In this document: positions 47,872 through 61,164 of the stretch, in pieces
Numbering within the stretch: the stretch's first letter is position 1
Layout of the letters: each line of letters starts with the position of its first letter
Assembly (NCBI RefSeq): GCF_029227915.1
Contig: NC_079882.1
Coordinates: forward strand, 806,001-870,000
Source of the DNA: Hydractinia symbiolongicarpus
Taxonomy: Eukaryota > Cnidaria > Hydrozoa > Anthoathecata > Hydractiniidae
DNA length: 64,000 bases
Direction of reading: 5' to 3'
Program-made: the position numbers and the translations under genes
The notes under the pieces: model-generated
What the model was told of the DNA's origin: nothing
What the model saw: the letters and a program-made list of their open reading frames with translations, nothing else
Databases searched by the model: none

Positions 47872-49363
47872 GGCTAGGATTGGTCCCACGGTAAAGAATG
47901 ATTTATTTATCTAAGTTTTTAAAGGAAGTGCTACCACAGCACCCAGTGTAATCGCTGAGTTACGGCAATCATGTCAAATTAAGAAGAATGTTATTTCTTG
48001 GAGTCCAATTGTCTCACTTTCACATTTATAAGGTCATGGCCCAAAATCAGTTTAATTAAGTCCCACAGTCAATCGTTTCACTGTTAAACGCGATGCAACG
48101 TAGTAATATCAGAAAAATATCGCAAAATACATGTTGGTACGAATATGTGACCCAACCGTTGTAACTCAAACCGACTGAAACTGTAAGAAAGTCAATGAAA
48201 AGTAGTTTTTGAAACTGTCGCTATTTCTTCAGCGCGCGATAACGGCTAGGATTGGTCCCACGGTAAAGAATGATTCATTTATCTAAATTATTAAATGAAG
48301 CGCTACTACAGCTCCCAGTGTAATCGCTGAGTTCCGGCAATCATGTCAAATTAATATGAATGCTAATTCTTGGAGTCCAATTGTCTCATTTATCACATTT
48401 ATCAGGTCACAGTCCAAAGTTAGTTCAATTAAGTCCCACATTCAATCGTTTCACTGTTAAAAGCGATGCAACCTAGTAATATGAGAAAAATATCGCTAAA
48501 TACATGTTGCTACGAGTATGTGACGCAACCGTTGTAACTGAAGCGGATTGATACCGTTAGAAAGTCAATGAAATGTAGTTTTTGAAACTGTCGCTATTTC
48601 TTCAGCGCGCAATAACAGCTAGGATTGGTCCCGCGGTAAAGAATGATTTATTTATCTAAATTTTTAAATGAAGCGCCACCACAGCGCCCAGTGTATGCGC
48701 TGAGCTCCGACAATCATGTCAAATTAAGAAGAATGTCATTTCTTGGAGTCCAATTGTCTCACTTATCACATTTTTAACGTCACAGTCCAAAATCAGTTCA
48801 ATTAAGTCCCACAGTCAATCGTTTCACTGTTAAACGCGCTGCAACGTAGTAATATCGGAAAAATATTGCTAAACACATGTTGGTACGAATATGTGACCCA
48901 ACCGTTGTAACTCAAACGGACTGACACTGTTAAAAAGTCAATGAAATGTAGTTTTTGAACCTGTCGCTATTTCTTCAGCGCGCGATAACGGCTAAGATTG
49001 GTCCCACAGTAAAAAAATGACTTATTTATCTAAATTTTTAAATTAAGCGCTACCACAGCGTCCAGTGTGATCGCTGAGTTCCGGCAATCATGTCAAACTA
49101 AGAAGAATGTTATTTCTTGGAGTCCAATTGTCTCAGTAACAATATTTATAAGGTCACAGTCCAAAATAAGTTCAATTAAGTCTCACATACAATCGTTTCA
49201 CTGTTAAAAGCGATGCAACCTAGTAATATGAGAAAAGTATCGCTAAATACATGTTGGTACGAGTATGTGACGCAACCGTTGTAACTGAAGCGGATTGATA
49301 GCGTTAGAAAGTCAATGAAATGTAGTTTTTGAAACTGTCGCTATTTCTTCAGCGCCCGATAAC
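47872..49363. repeat. 4-monomer duplication, copy 1
   Basis: Units start at 47872, 48244, 48617 and 48990 and recur 1492 bp later. Private shared marks are 'cagcgcccgataacgg', 'aaaccgactgaaactg', 'cataacagct'-like starts (48617/50109) and 'cagtgtgatcgctg' (48990/50482). The join lies near 49185 inside 48990, where the tail switches to the one found in 47500. Confidence 0.87.
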
Positions 49364-50855
49364 GGCTAGGATTGGTCCCACGGTAAAGAATGATTTATTT
49401 ATCTAAGTTTTTAAAAGAAGTGCTATCACAGCACCCAGTGTAATCGCTGAGTTACGGCAATCATGTCAAATTAAGAAGAATGTTATTTCTTGGAGTCCAA
49501 TTGTCTCACTTTCACATTTATAAGGTCATGGCCCAAAATCAGTTTAATTAAGTCCCACAGTCAATCGTTTCACTGTTAAACGCGATGCAACGTAGTAATA
49601 TCAGAAAAATATCGCAAAATACATGTTGGTACGAATATGTGACCCAACCGTAGTAACTCAAACCGACTGAAACTGTAAGAAAGTCAATGAAAAGTAGTTT
49701 TTGAAACTGTCGCTATTTCTTCAGCGCGCGATAACGGCTAGGATTGGTCCCACGGTAAAGAATGATTCATTTATATAAATTATTAAATGAAGCGCTACTA
49801 CAGCTCCCAGTGTAATCGCTGAGTTCCGGCAATCATGTCAAATTAATATGAATGCTAATTCTTGGAGTCCAATTGTCTCATTTATCACATTTATCAGGTC
49901 ACAGTCCAAAGTTAGTTCAATTAAGTCCCACATTCAATCGTTTCACTGTTAAAAGCGATGCAACCTAGTAATATGAGAAAAATATCGCTAAATACATGTT
50001 GCTACGAGTATGTGACGCAACCGTTGTAACTGAAGCGGATTGATACCGTTAAAATGTCAATGAAATGTAGTTTTTGAAACTGTCGCTATTTCTTCAGCGC
50101 GCGATAACAGCTAGGATTGGTCCCGCGGTAAAGAATGATTTATTTATCTAAATTTTTAAATGAAGCGCCACCACAGCGCCCAGTGTATGCGCTGAGCTCC
50201 GACAATCATGTCAAATTAAGAAGAATGTCATTTCTTGGAGTCCAAATGTCTCACTTATCACATTTTTAACGTCACAGTCCAAAATCAGTTCAATTAAGTC
50301 CCACAGTCAATCGTTTCACTGTTAAACGCGCTGCAACGTAGTAATATCGGAAAAATATCGCTAAATACATGTTGGTACGAATATGTGACCCAACCGTTGT
50401 AACTCAAACGGACTGACACTGTTAAAAAGTCAATGAAATGTAGTTTTTGAACCTGTCGCTATTTCTTCAGCGCGCGATAACGGCTAAGATTGGTCCCACA
50501 GTAAAAAAATGACTTATTTATCTAAATTTTTAAATTAAGCGCTACCACAGCGTCCAGTGTGATCGCTGAGTTCCGGCAATCATGTCAAACTAAGAAGAAT
50601 GTTATTTCTTGGAGTCCAATTGTCTCAGTAACAATATTTATAAGGTCACAGTCCAAAATAAGTTCAATTAAGTCTCACAGTGAATCGTTTCACTGCTAAA
50701 AGCGATGCAACCTAGTAATATGAGAAAAATATCTCTAAATACATGTTGGTACGAGTATGTGACTCAACCGTTGTAACTCAAACGGATTGATACTTTTAGA
50801 AAGTCAATGAAATGTAGTTTTTCAAACTTTCTCCATTTCTTCAGCGCGCGATAAC
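49364..50855. repeat. 4-monomer duplication, copy 2
   Basis: Units start at 49364, 49736, 50109 and 50482. This is the second copy of 47872-49363 with few substitutions, for example loop 'atcac' in the 49420 dyad and 'ttatataaat' near 49773. Confidence 0.87.
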
Positions 50856-53800
50856 GGCTAAGATTGGTCCCACAGTAAAAAAATGACTTATTTATCTAAA
50901 TTTTTAAATTAAGCGCTACCACAGCGTCCAGTGTAATCGCTGAGTTCCGGCAATCATGTCAAACTAAGAAGAATGTTATTTCTTGGAGTCCAGTTGTCTC
51001 ACTAACAATATTTATAAGGTCACAGTCAAAAATCAGTTCAATTAAGTCCGACAGTCAATCGTTTCACTGTTAAAAGCGATGCAACCTAGTAATATGAGAA
51101 AAATATCTCAAAATACATGTTGGTACGAGTATGTGACGCAACCGTTGTAACTGACGCGGATTGATACCGTTAGAAAGTCAATGAAATGTAGTTTTTCAAA
51201 CTTTCTCCATTTCTTCAGCGCGCAATAACGGCTAGGATTGGTCCCACAGTAAAAAATGACTTATTTATCTAAATTTTTAAATGAAGCGCTACCAGAGCGT
51301 CCAGTGTAATCGCTGAGTTCCGGCAATCATGTCAAATTAATAAGAATGTTATTTCTTGGAGTCCAATTTTCTCACTTTCACATTTATAAGGTCATGGCCC
51401 AAAATCAGTTTAATTAAGTCCCACAGTCAATCGTTTCACTGTTAAACGCGATACAACCTAGTAATTCCAGAAAGATATCACGAAATACATGTTGGTACGA
51501 ATATGTGACTCAACTGTTGTAACTTAAACGGATTGATGCTGTTAGAAAGTCAATGAAATGTAGTTTTTCAAACTTTCTCCATTTCTTCAGCGCGGGATAA
51601 CGGCTAGGATTGGTCCCACAGTAAAAAATGACTTATTTATCTAAATTTTTAAATGAAGCGCCACCACAGCGCCCAGTGTATGCGCTGAGCTCCGACAATC
51701 ATGTCAAATTAAGAAGAATGTCATTTCTTGGAGTCCAAATGTCTCACTTATCACATTTTTAACGTCACAGTCCAAAATCAGTTCAATTAAGTCCCACAGT
51801 CAATCGTTTCACTGTTAAACGCGATGCAACGTAGTAATATCGGAAAAATATCGCTAAATACATGTTGGTACGAATATGTGACCCAACCGTTGTAACTCAA
51901 ACGGACTGACACTGTTAAAAAGTCAATGAAATGTAGTTTTTGAACCTGTCGCTATTTCTTCAGCGCGCGATAACGGCTAGGATTGGTCCCACAGTAAAAA
52001 ATGACTTATTTATCTAAATTTTTAAATGAAGCGCTACCAGAGCGTCCAGTGTAATCGCTGAGTTCCGGCAATCATGTCAAATTAATAAGAATGTTATTTC
52101 TTGGAGTCCAATTTTCTCACTTTCACATTTATAAGGTCATGGCCCAAAATCAGTTTAATTAAGTCCCACAGTCAATCGTTTCACTGCTAAAAGCGATGCA
52201 ACCTAGTAATATGAGAAAAATATCTCTAAATACATGTTGGTACGAGTATGTGACTCAACCGTTGTAACTCAAACGGATTGATACTTTTAGAAAGTCAATG
52301 AAATGTAGTTTTTCAAACTTTCTCCATTTCTTCAGCGCGCGATAACGGCTAAGATTGGTCCCACAGTAAAAAAATGACTTATTTATCTAAATTTTTAAAT
52401 TAAGCGCTACCACAGCGTCCAGTGTAATCGCTGAGTTCCGGCAATCATGTCAAACTAAGAAGAATGTTATTTCTTGGAGTCCAGTTGTCTCACTAACAAT
52501 ATTTATAAGGTCACAGTCAAAAATCAGTTCAATTAAGTCCCACAGTCAATCGTTTCACTGTTAAAAGCGATGCAACCTAGTAATATGAGAAAAATATCTC
52601 TAAATACATGTTGGTACGAGTATGTGACGCAACCGTTGTAACTGACGCGGATTGATACCGTTAGAAAGTCAATGAAATGTAGTTTTTGAAACTGTCGCTA
52701 TTTCTTCAGCACATGATAACGGCTAGGATTGGTCCCACAGTAAATAATGAATTATTTATCTAAATTTTTAAATGAAGCGCTACCACAGCGCCCAGTGTAA
52801 TCGCTGAGTTCCGGCAATCATGTCAATTTAAGAAGAATGTTATTTCTTGGAGTCCAATTTTCTCACTTTCACATTTATAAGGTCATGGCCCAAAATCAGT
52901 TTAATTAAGTCCCACAGTCAATCGTTTCACTGTTAAACGCGATACAACCTAGTAATTCCAGAAAGATATCACGAAATACATGTTGGTACGAATATGTGAC
53001 TCAACTGTTGTAACTTAAACGGATTGATGATGTTAGAAAGTCAATGAAATGTAGTTTTTCAAACTTTCTCCATTTCTTCAGCGCGGGATAACGGCTAGGA
53101 TTGGTCCCACAGTAAAAAATGACTTATTTATCTAAATTTTTAAATGAAGCGCCACCACAGCGTCCAGTGTGATCGCTGAGTTCCGGCAATCATGTCAAAC
53201 TAAGAAGAATGTTATTTCTTGGAGTCCAATTGTCTCAGTAACAATATTTATAAGGTCACAGTCCAAAATAAGTTCAATTAAGTCTCACAGTCAATCGTTT
53301 CACTGTTAAAAGCGATGCTACCTAGTAATATGAGAAAAATATCTCTAAATACATGTTGGTACGAGTATGTGACTCAACCGTTGTAACTCAAACGGATTGA
53401 TACTTTTAGAAAGTCAATGAAATGTAGTTTTTCAAACTTTCTCCATTTCTTCAGCGCGTGATAACGGCTAAGATTAATCCCACAGTAAAAAAATGACTTA
53501 TTTATCTAAATTTTTAAATTAAGCGCTACCACAGCGTCCAGTGTAATCACTGAGTTCCGGCAATCATGTCAAACTAAGAAGAATGTTATTTCTTGGAGTC
53601 CAGTTGTCTCACTAACAGTATTTATAAGGTCACAGTCAAAAATCAGTTCAATTAAGTCCCACAGTCAATCGTTTCACTGTTAAAAGCGATGCAACCTAGT
53701 AATATGAGAAAAATATCTCTAAATACATGTTGGTACGAGTATGTGACGCAACCGTTGTAACTGACGCGGATTGATACCGTTAGAAAGTCAATGAAATGTA

Positions 53801-54583
53801 GTTTTTGAAACTGTCGCTATTTCTTCAGCACATGATAACGGCTAGGATTGGTCCCACAGTAAATAATGAATTATTTATCTAAATTTTTAAATGAAGCGCT
53901 ACCACAGCGCCCAGTGTAATCGCTGAGTTCCGGCAATCATGTCAAATTAAGAAGAATGTTATTTCTTGGAGTCCAATAGTCTCACTTTCACATTTATAAG
54001 GTCACAGCCCAAAATCAGTTCAATTAAGTCCCACAGTCAATCGTTTTACTGTTAAACGCGTTACAACCTAGTAATACCGGAAAGATACAACGAAATACAT
54101 GTTGGTACGAATATGTGACTCAACCGTTGTAACTCAAACGGATTGATACTTTTAGAAAGTCAATGAAATGTAGTTTTTCAAACTTTCTCCATTTCTTCAG
54201 CGCGCAATAACGGCTAGGATTGGTCCCACAGTAAAAAATGACTTATTTATCTAAATTTTTAAATGAAGCGCTACCAGAGCGTCCAGTGTAATCGCTGAGT
54301 TCCGGCAATCATGTCAAATTAATAAGAATGTTATTTCTTGGATTCCAATTTTCTCACTTTCACATTTATAAGGTCATGGCCCAAAATCAGTTTAATTAAG
54401 TCCCACAGTCAATCGTTTCACTGTTAAACGCGATACAACCTAGTAATTCCGGAAAGATATCACGAAATACATGTTGGTACGAATATGTGACTCAACTGTT
54501 GTAACTTAAACGGATTGATGCTGTTAGAAAGTCAATGAAATGTAGTTTTTGAAACTGTCTCTATTTTTTCAGCGCAGGATAAC
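50856..54583. repeat. Mixed monomers, scrambled duplicates
   Basis: Units start at 50856, 51230, 51602, 51975, 52347, 52721, 53093, 53466, 53840 and 54212. Class 'ggctaagatt' plus 'gtccagttgtc' occurs at 50856, 52347 and 53466. Class 'ctaccagagcg' occurs at 51230, 51975 and 54212. Class 'cagcacatgataac' occurs at 52721 and 53840. Neighbours differ each time, so short segments have been reshuffled. No gene is seen. Confidence 0.82.
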
Positions 54584-56445
54584 GGCTAGGATAGGTCCCA
54601 CAGTAAAACATGACTTATTTATCTAAATTTTTAAATGGAGCGCTACCACAGCGCCCAGTGTATTCGCTGAGTTCCGGCAATCATGTCAAATTAAGAAAAA
54701 TGTTATTTTTTGGAGTCCAATAGTCTCACTTTCACATTTATAAGGTCACAGCCCAAAATTAGTTCAACTAAGTCTCACATACAATCGTTTCACTGTTAAA
54801 AGCGATGCAACCTAGTAATAACAGATAAATATCGCTAAATACATGTTGGTAAGAATGTGTGACCCAACCGTTGTAACTCAAACGGACTGACATCGTTAGA
54901 AAGTCAGTGAAATTTAGTATTTGAAACTGTCGCTATTTCTTCAGCGCAGGATAACGGCTAGGATTGGTCCCACAATAAATAATGACTTATTTATCTAAAT
55001 TTTTAAATGGAACGCCACCACAGCGCCCAGTGTATTCGCTGAGTTCCGGCAATCATGTCAAATTAAGAAGAATGTTATTTCTTAGAATCCAATAGTCTCA
55101 CTTACAATATTTATAAGGTCACAGTCCAAAATCAGTTCAATTAAGTCCCACAGTCAATCGTTTCACTGTTAAAAGCGATGCAACCTAGTAATATGAGAAA
55201 AGTATCGCTAAATACATGTTGGTACGAGTATGTGACGCAACCGTTGTAACTGAAGCGGATTGATAGCGTTAGAAAGTCAATGAAATGTAGTTTTTGAAAC
55301 TGTCGCTATTTCTTTAGCGCCCGATAACGGCTAGGATTGGTCCCACGGTAAAGAATGATTTATTTATCTAAGTTTTTAAAGGAAGTGCTACCACAGCACC
55401 CAGTGTAATCGCTGAGTTACGGCAATCATGTCAAATTAAGAAGAATGTTATTTCTTGGAGTCCAATTGTCTCACTTTCACATTTATAAGGTCATGGCCCA
55501 AAATCAGTTTAATTAAGTCCCACAGTCAATCGTTTCACTGTTAAACGCGATGCAACGTAGTAATATCAGAAAAATATCGCAAAATACATGTTGGTACGAA
55601 TATGTGACCCAACCGTTGTAACTCAAACCGACTGAAACTGTAAGAAAGTCAATGAAAAGTAGTTTTTGAAACTGTCGCTATTTCTTCAGCGCGCGATAAC
55701 GGCTAGGATTGGTCCCACGGTAAAGAATGATTCATTTATCTAAATTATTAAATGAAGCGCTACTACAGCTCCCAGTGTAATCGCTGAGTTCCGGCAATCA
55801 TGTCAAATTAATATGAATGCTAATTCTTGGAGTCCAATTGTCTCATTTATCACATTTATCAGGTCACAGTCCTAAGTTAGTTCAATTAAGTCCCACATTC
55901 AATCGTTTCACTGTTAAAAGCGATGCAACCTAGTAATATGAGAAAAATATCGCTAAATACATGTTGCTACGAGTATGTGACGCAACCGTTGTAACTGAAG
56001 CGGATTGATACAGTTAGAAAGTCAATGAAATGTAGTTTTTAAAACTGTCGCTATTTCTTCAGCGCGCGATAACGGCTAGGATTGGTCCCACGGTAAAGAA
56101 TGATTTATTTATCTAAGTTTTTAAAGGAAGTGCTACCACAGCACCCAGTGTAATCGCTGAGTTACGGCAATCATGTCAAATTAAGAAGAATGTTATTTCT
56201 TGGAGTCCAATTGTCTCACTTTCACATTTATAAGGTCATGGCCCAAAATCAGTTCAATTAAGTCCCACAGTCAATCGTTTCACTGTTAAACGCGATGCAA
56301 CGTAGTAATATCAGAAAAATATCGCAAAATACAAGTTGGTACGAATATGTGACGCAACCGTTGTAACTGAAGCGGATTGATAGCGTTAGAAAGTCAATGA
56401 AATGTAGTTTTTGAAACTGTCGCTATTTCTTCAGCGCGCGATAAC
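54584..56445. repeat. Monomers duplicated with 47500-48616
   Basis: Units start at 54584, 54956, 55329, 55701 and 56074. Units 55329 and 55701 match 47872 and 48244 at 7457 bp. Units 54584 and 54956 are the unrecombined parents, or relatives of the parents, of hybrid 47500. Unit 56074 carries 'atacaagttgg', shared with 58378 and 62102. Confidence 0.84.
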
Positions 56446-56885
56446 AGCAAGGATTGGTCCCGCGGTAAAGAATGATTTATTTATCTAAGTTTTTAAAGGA
56501 AGTGCTACCACAGCACCCAGTGTAATCGCTGAGTTACGGCAATCATGTCAAATTAAGAAGAATGTTATTTCTTGGAGTCCAATTTTCTCACTTTCACATT
56601 TATAAGGTCATGGCCCAAAATCAGTTTAATTAAGTCCCACAGTCAATCGTTTCACTGCTAAACGCAATACAACCTAGTAATTCCGGAAAGATATCACGAA
56701 ATACATGTTGGTACGAATATGTGACTCAACCGTTGTAACTTAAACCGATTGATGCTGTTAGAAAGTCAATGAAATGTAGTTTTTCAAACTTTCCCAACCG
56801 TTGTAACTCAAACGGACTGACATTGTTAAAAAGTCAATGAAATGTAGTTTTTGAACCTGTCGCTATTTCTTCAGCGCGCGATAAC
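56446..56885. repeat. Rearranged monomer of 440 bp
   Basis: At about 56793 the tail breaks off after 'caaactttc' and jumps back to 'ccaaccgttgtaactc', repeating 68 bp of tail in another variant form ('gacattgttaaaaag', 'gaacctgtcg'). The first tail is of the 'gatgctgtt' class and the second of the 'cactgttaaaaag' class. The joined ends share 'cc'. Confidence 0.87.
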
Positions 56886-57439
56886 GGCTAGGATTGGTCC
56901 CACGGTAAAGAATGATTTATTTATCTAAGTTTTTAAAGGAAGTGCTACCACAGCACCCAGTGTAATCGCTGAGTTACGGCAATCATGTCAAATTAAGAAG
57001 AATGTTATTTCTTGGAGTCCAATTGTCTCACTTTCACATTTATAAGGTCATGGCCCAAAATCAGTTTAATTATGTTCCACAGTCAATCGTTTCACTGCTA
57101 AACGCGATACAACCTAGTAATTCCGGAAAGATATCACGAAATACATGTTGGTACGAATATGTGACTCAACCGTTGTAACTTAAACGGATTGATGCTGTTA
57201 GAAAGTCAATGAAATGTAGTTTTTCAAACTTTCTCCATTTCTTCAGCGCGGGATAACGGCTAGGATTGCTCCCACAGTAAAAAATGACTTATTTATCTAA
57301 ATTTTTAAATGAAGCGCCACCACAGCGCCCAGTGTATGCGCTGAGCTCCGACAATCTTGTCAAATTAAGAAGAATGTCATTTCTTGGAGTCCAAATATCT
57401 CACTTATCACATTTTTAACGTCACAGTCCAAAATCAGTT
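56886..57439. repeat. Monomers between the 440-bp unit and the 10-mer HOR
   Basis: Unit 56886 carries the GTGCT/AGCAC dyad and a 'gatgctgtt' tail. Unit 57258 begins here and matches 45263 in its head and tail ('ccaaatatctcac', 'gacacaaccg'). Nothing else is seen. Confidence 0.8.
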
Positions 57440-60400
57440 CAATTAAGTCCCACAGTCAATCGTTTCACTGTTAAAAGCGATGCAACGTAGTAATATCGGA
57501 AAAATATCGCTAAATACATGTTGGTACGAATATGTGACACAACCGTTGTAACTCAAACGGACTGACACAGTTAAAAAGTCAATGAAATGTAGTTTTTGAA
57601 CCTGTCGCTATTTCTTCAACGCGCGATAACGGCTAAGATTGGTCCCACGTTAAAAAAATGACTTATTTATCTAAATTTTTAAATTAAGCGCTACCACAGC
57701 GTCCAGTGTAATCGCTGAGTTCCGGCAATCATGTCAAACTAAGAAGAATGTTATTTCTTGGAGTTCAGTTGTCTCACTAACAATATTTATAAGGTCACAG
57801 TCAAAAATCAGTTCAATTAAGTCCCACAGTCAATCGTTTCACTGTTAAAAGCGATGCAACCTAGTAATATGAGAAAAATATCTCTAAATACATGTTGGTA
57901 CGAGTATGTGACGCAACCGTTGTAACTGACGCGGATTGATACCGTTAGAAAGTCAATGAAATGTAGTTTTTGAAACTGTCGCTATTTCTTCAGCACAGGA
58001 TAACGGCTAGGATTGGTCCCACAGTAAATAATGAATTATTTATCTAAATTTTTAAATGAAGCGCTACCACAGCGCCCAGTGTCAACGCTGAGTTCCGGCA
58101 ATCATGTCAAATTAAGAAGAATGTTATTTCTTAGAGTCCAATAGTCTCACTTACAATATTTATAAGGTCACAGTCCAAAATCAGTTCAATTAAGTCCCAC
58201 AGTCAATCGTTTCACTGGTAAAAGCGATGCAACCTAGTAATATGAGAAAAGTATTGCTAAATACATGTTGGTACGAGTATGTGACGCAACCGTTGTAACT
58301 GAAGCGGATTGATAGCGTTAGAAAGTCAATGAAATGTAGTTTTTGAAACTGTCGCTATTTCTTCAGCGCGCGATAACGGCTAGGATTGGTCCCACGGTAA
58401 AGAATGATTTATTTATCTAAGTTTTTAAAGGAAGTGCTACCACAGCACCCAGTGTAATCGCTGAGTTACGGCAATCATGTCAAATTAAGAAGAATGTTAT
58501 TTCTTGGAGTCCAATTGTCTCACTTTCACATTTATAAGGTCATGGCCCAAAATCAGTTCAATTAAGTCCCACAGTCAATCGTTTCACTGTTAAACGCGAT
58601 GCAACGTAGTAATATCAGAAAAATATCGCAAAATACAAGTTGGTACGAATATGTGACGCAACCGTTGTAACTGAAGCGGATTGATAGCGTTAGAAAGTCA
58701 ATGAAATGTAGTTTTTGAAACTGTCGCTATTTCTTCAGCGCGCGATAACGGCTAGGATTGGTCCCACGGTAAAGAATGATTTATTTATCTAAGTTTTTAA
58801 AGGAAGTGCTACCACAGCACCCAGTGTAATCGCTGAGTTACGGCAATCATGTCAAATTAAGAAGAATGTTATTTCTTGGAGTCCAATTGTCTCAATTTCA
58901 CATTTATAAGGTCATGGCCCAAAATCAGTTCAATTAAGTCCCACAGTCAATCGTTTCACTGTTAAACGCGATGCAACGTAGTAATATCAGAAAAATATCG
59001 CAAAATACATGTTGGTACGAATATGTGACCCAACCGTTGTAACTCAAACGGACTGAAACTGTAAAAAAGTCAATGAAAAGTAGTTTTTGAAACTGTCGCT
59101 ATTTCTTCAGCGCGCGATAACGGCTAGGATTGGTCCCACGGTAAAGAATGATTCATTTATCAAAATTATTAAATGAAGCGCTACTACAGCTCCCAGTGTA
59201 ATCGCTGAGTTCCGGCAATCATGTCAAATTAATGTGAATGCTAATTCTTGGAGTCCAATTGTCTCATTTACCACATTTATCAGGTCACAGTCCAAAGTTA
59301 GTTCATTTAAGTCCCACATTCAATCGTTTCACTGTTAAAAGCGATGCAACCTAGTAATATGAGCAAAATATCGCTAAATACATGTTGCTACGACTATGTG
59401 ACGCAACCGTTGTAACTCAAACGGACTGACACTGTTAAAAAGTCAATGAAATGTAGTTTTTGAAACTGTCTCTATTTCTTCAACGCAGGATAACGGCTAG
59501 GATAGGTCCCACAGTAAAAAATGACTTATTTATCTAAATTTTTAAATGGAGCGCTACCACAGCGCCCAGTGTATTCGCTGAGTTCCGGCAATCATGTCAA
59601 ATTAAGAAGAATGTTGTTTTTTGGAGTCCAATAGTCTCAGTTTCACATTTATAAGGTCACAGCCCAAAATTAGTTCAATTAAGTCTCACATACAATTATT
59701 CACTGTTAAAAGCGATGCAACCTAGTAATAACAGATATATATCGCTAAATACATGTTGGTACGAATGTGTGACGCAACCGTTGTAACTCAAACGGACTGA
59801 CATCGTTAGAAAGTCAGTGAAATTTAGTATTTGAAACTGTCGCTATTTCTTCAGCGCATGATAACGGCTAGGGTTGGTCCCACAATAAATAATGACTTAT
59901 TTATCTAAATTTTTAAATGGAACGCCACCACAGCGCCCAGTGTATTCGCTGAGTTCCGGCAATCATGTCAAATTAAGAAGAATGTTATTTCTTAGAATCC
60001 AATAGTCTCACTTACAATATTTATAAGGTCACAGTCCAAAATCAGTTCAATTAAGTCCCACAGTCAATCGTTTCACTGGTAAAAGCGATGCAACCTAGTA
60101 ATATGAGAAAAGTATCGCTAAATACATGTTGGTACGAGTATGTGACGCAACCGTTATAACTGAAGCGGATTGATAGCGTTAGAAAGTCAATGAAATGTAG
60201 TTTTTGAAACTGTCGCTATTTCGTCAGCGCGCGATAACGGCTAGGATTGGCCCCACGGTAAAGAATGATTTATTTATCTAAGTTTTTAAAGGAAGTGCTA
60301 CCACAGCACCCAGTGTAATCGCTGAGTTACGGCAATCATGTCAAATTAAGAAGAATGTTAATTCTTGGAGTCCAATTGTCTCACTTTCACATTTATAAGG

Positions 60401-61164
60401 TCATGGCCCAAAATCAGTTCAATTAAGTCCCACAGTCAATCGTTTCACTGTTAAACGCGATGCAACGTAGTAATATCAGAAAAATATCGCAAAATACATG
60501 TTGGTACGAATATGTGACCCAACCGTTGTAACTCAAACGGACTGAAACTGTAAGAAAGTCAATGAAAAGTAGTTTTTGAAACTGTCGCTATTTCTTCAGC
60601 GCGCGATAACGGCTAGGATTGGTCCCACGGTAAAGAATGATTCATTTATCTAAATTATTAAATGAAGCGCCACCACAGCGCCCAGTGTATTCGCTGAGTT
60701 CCGGCAATCATGTCAAATTAAGAAGAATGTTGTTTTTTGGAGTCCAATAGTCTCACTTTCACATTTATAAGGTCACAGCCCAAAATTAGTTCAATTAAGT
60801 CTCACATACAATCGATTCACTGTTAAAAGCGATGCAACCTAGTAATAACAGATAAATATGGCTAAATACATGTTGGTACGAATGTGTGTCGCAACCGTTG
60901 TAACTCAAACGGACTGACATCGTTAGAAAGTCAGTGAAATTTAGTATTTGAAACTGTCGCTATTTCTTCAGCGCAGGATAACGGCTAGGGTTGGTCCCAC
61001 AATAAATAATGACTTATTCATCTAAATTTTTAAATGAAGCGCCACCACAGCGCCCAGTGTATTCGCTGAGTTCCGGCAATCATGTCAAATTAAGAAGAAT
61101 GTTGTTTTTTGGAGTCCAATAGTCTAACTTTCACATTTATAAGGTCACAGCCCAAAATCAGTTC
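57440..61164. repeat. 10-monomer HOR, copy 1 (~3724 bp)
   Basis: Unit starts inside the block are 57631, 58005, 58378, 58750, 59122, 59495, 59866, 60239, 60611 and 60983. Those from 57631 to 60239 recur 3724-3725 bp later. The block includes X, Y and Z units like those of the 3-mer HOR: 59866/60239/60611/60983 match 42655/43028/43401/43773 at 17,210-17,211 bp. A one-base deletion near 59697 ('caattattcactg') accounts for the 3725-bp offsets. Confidence 0.88.
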
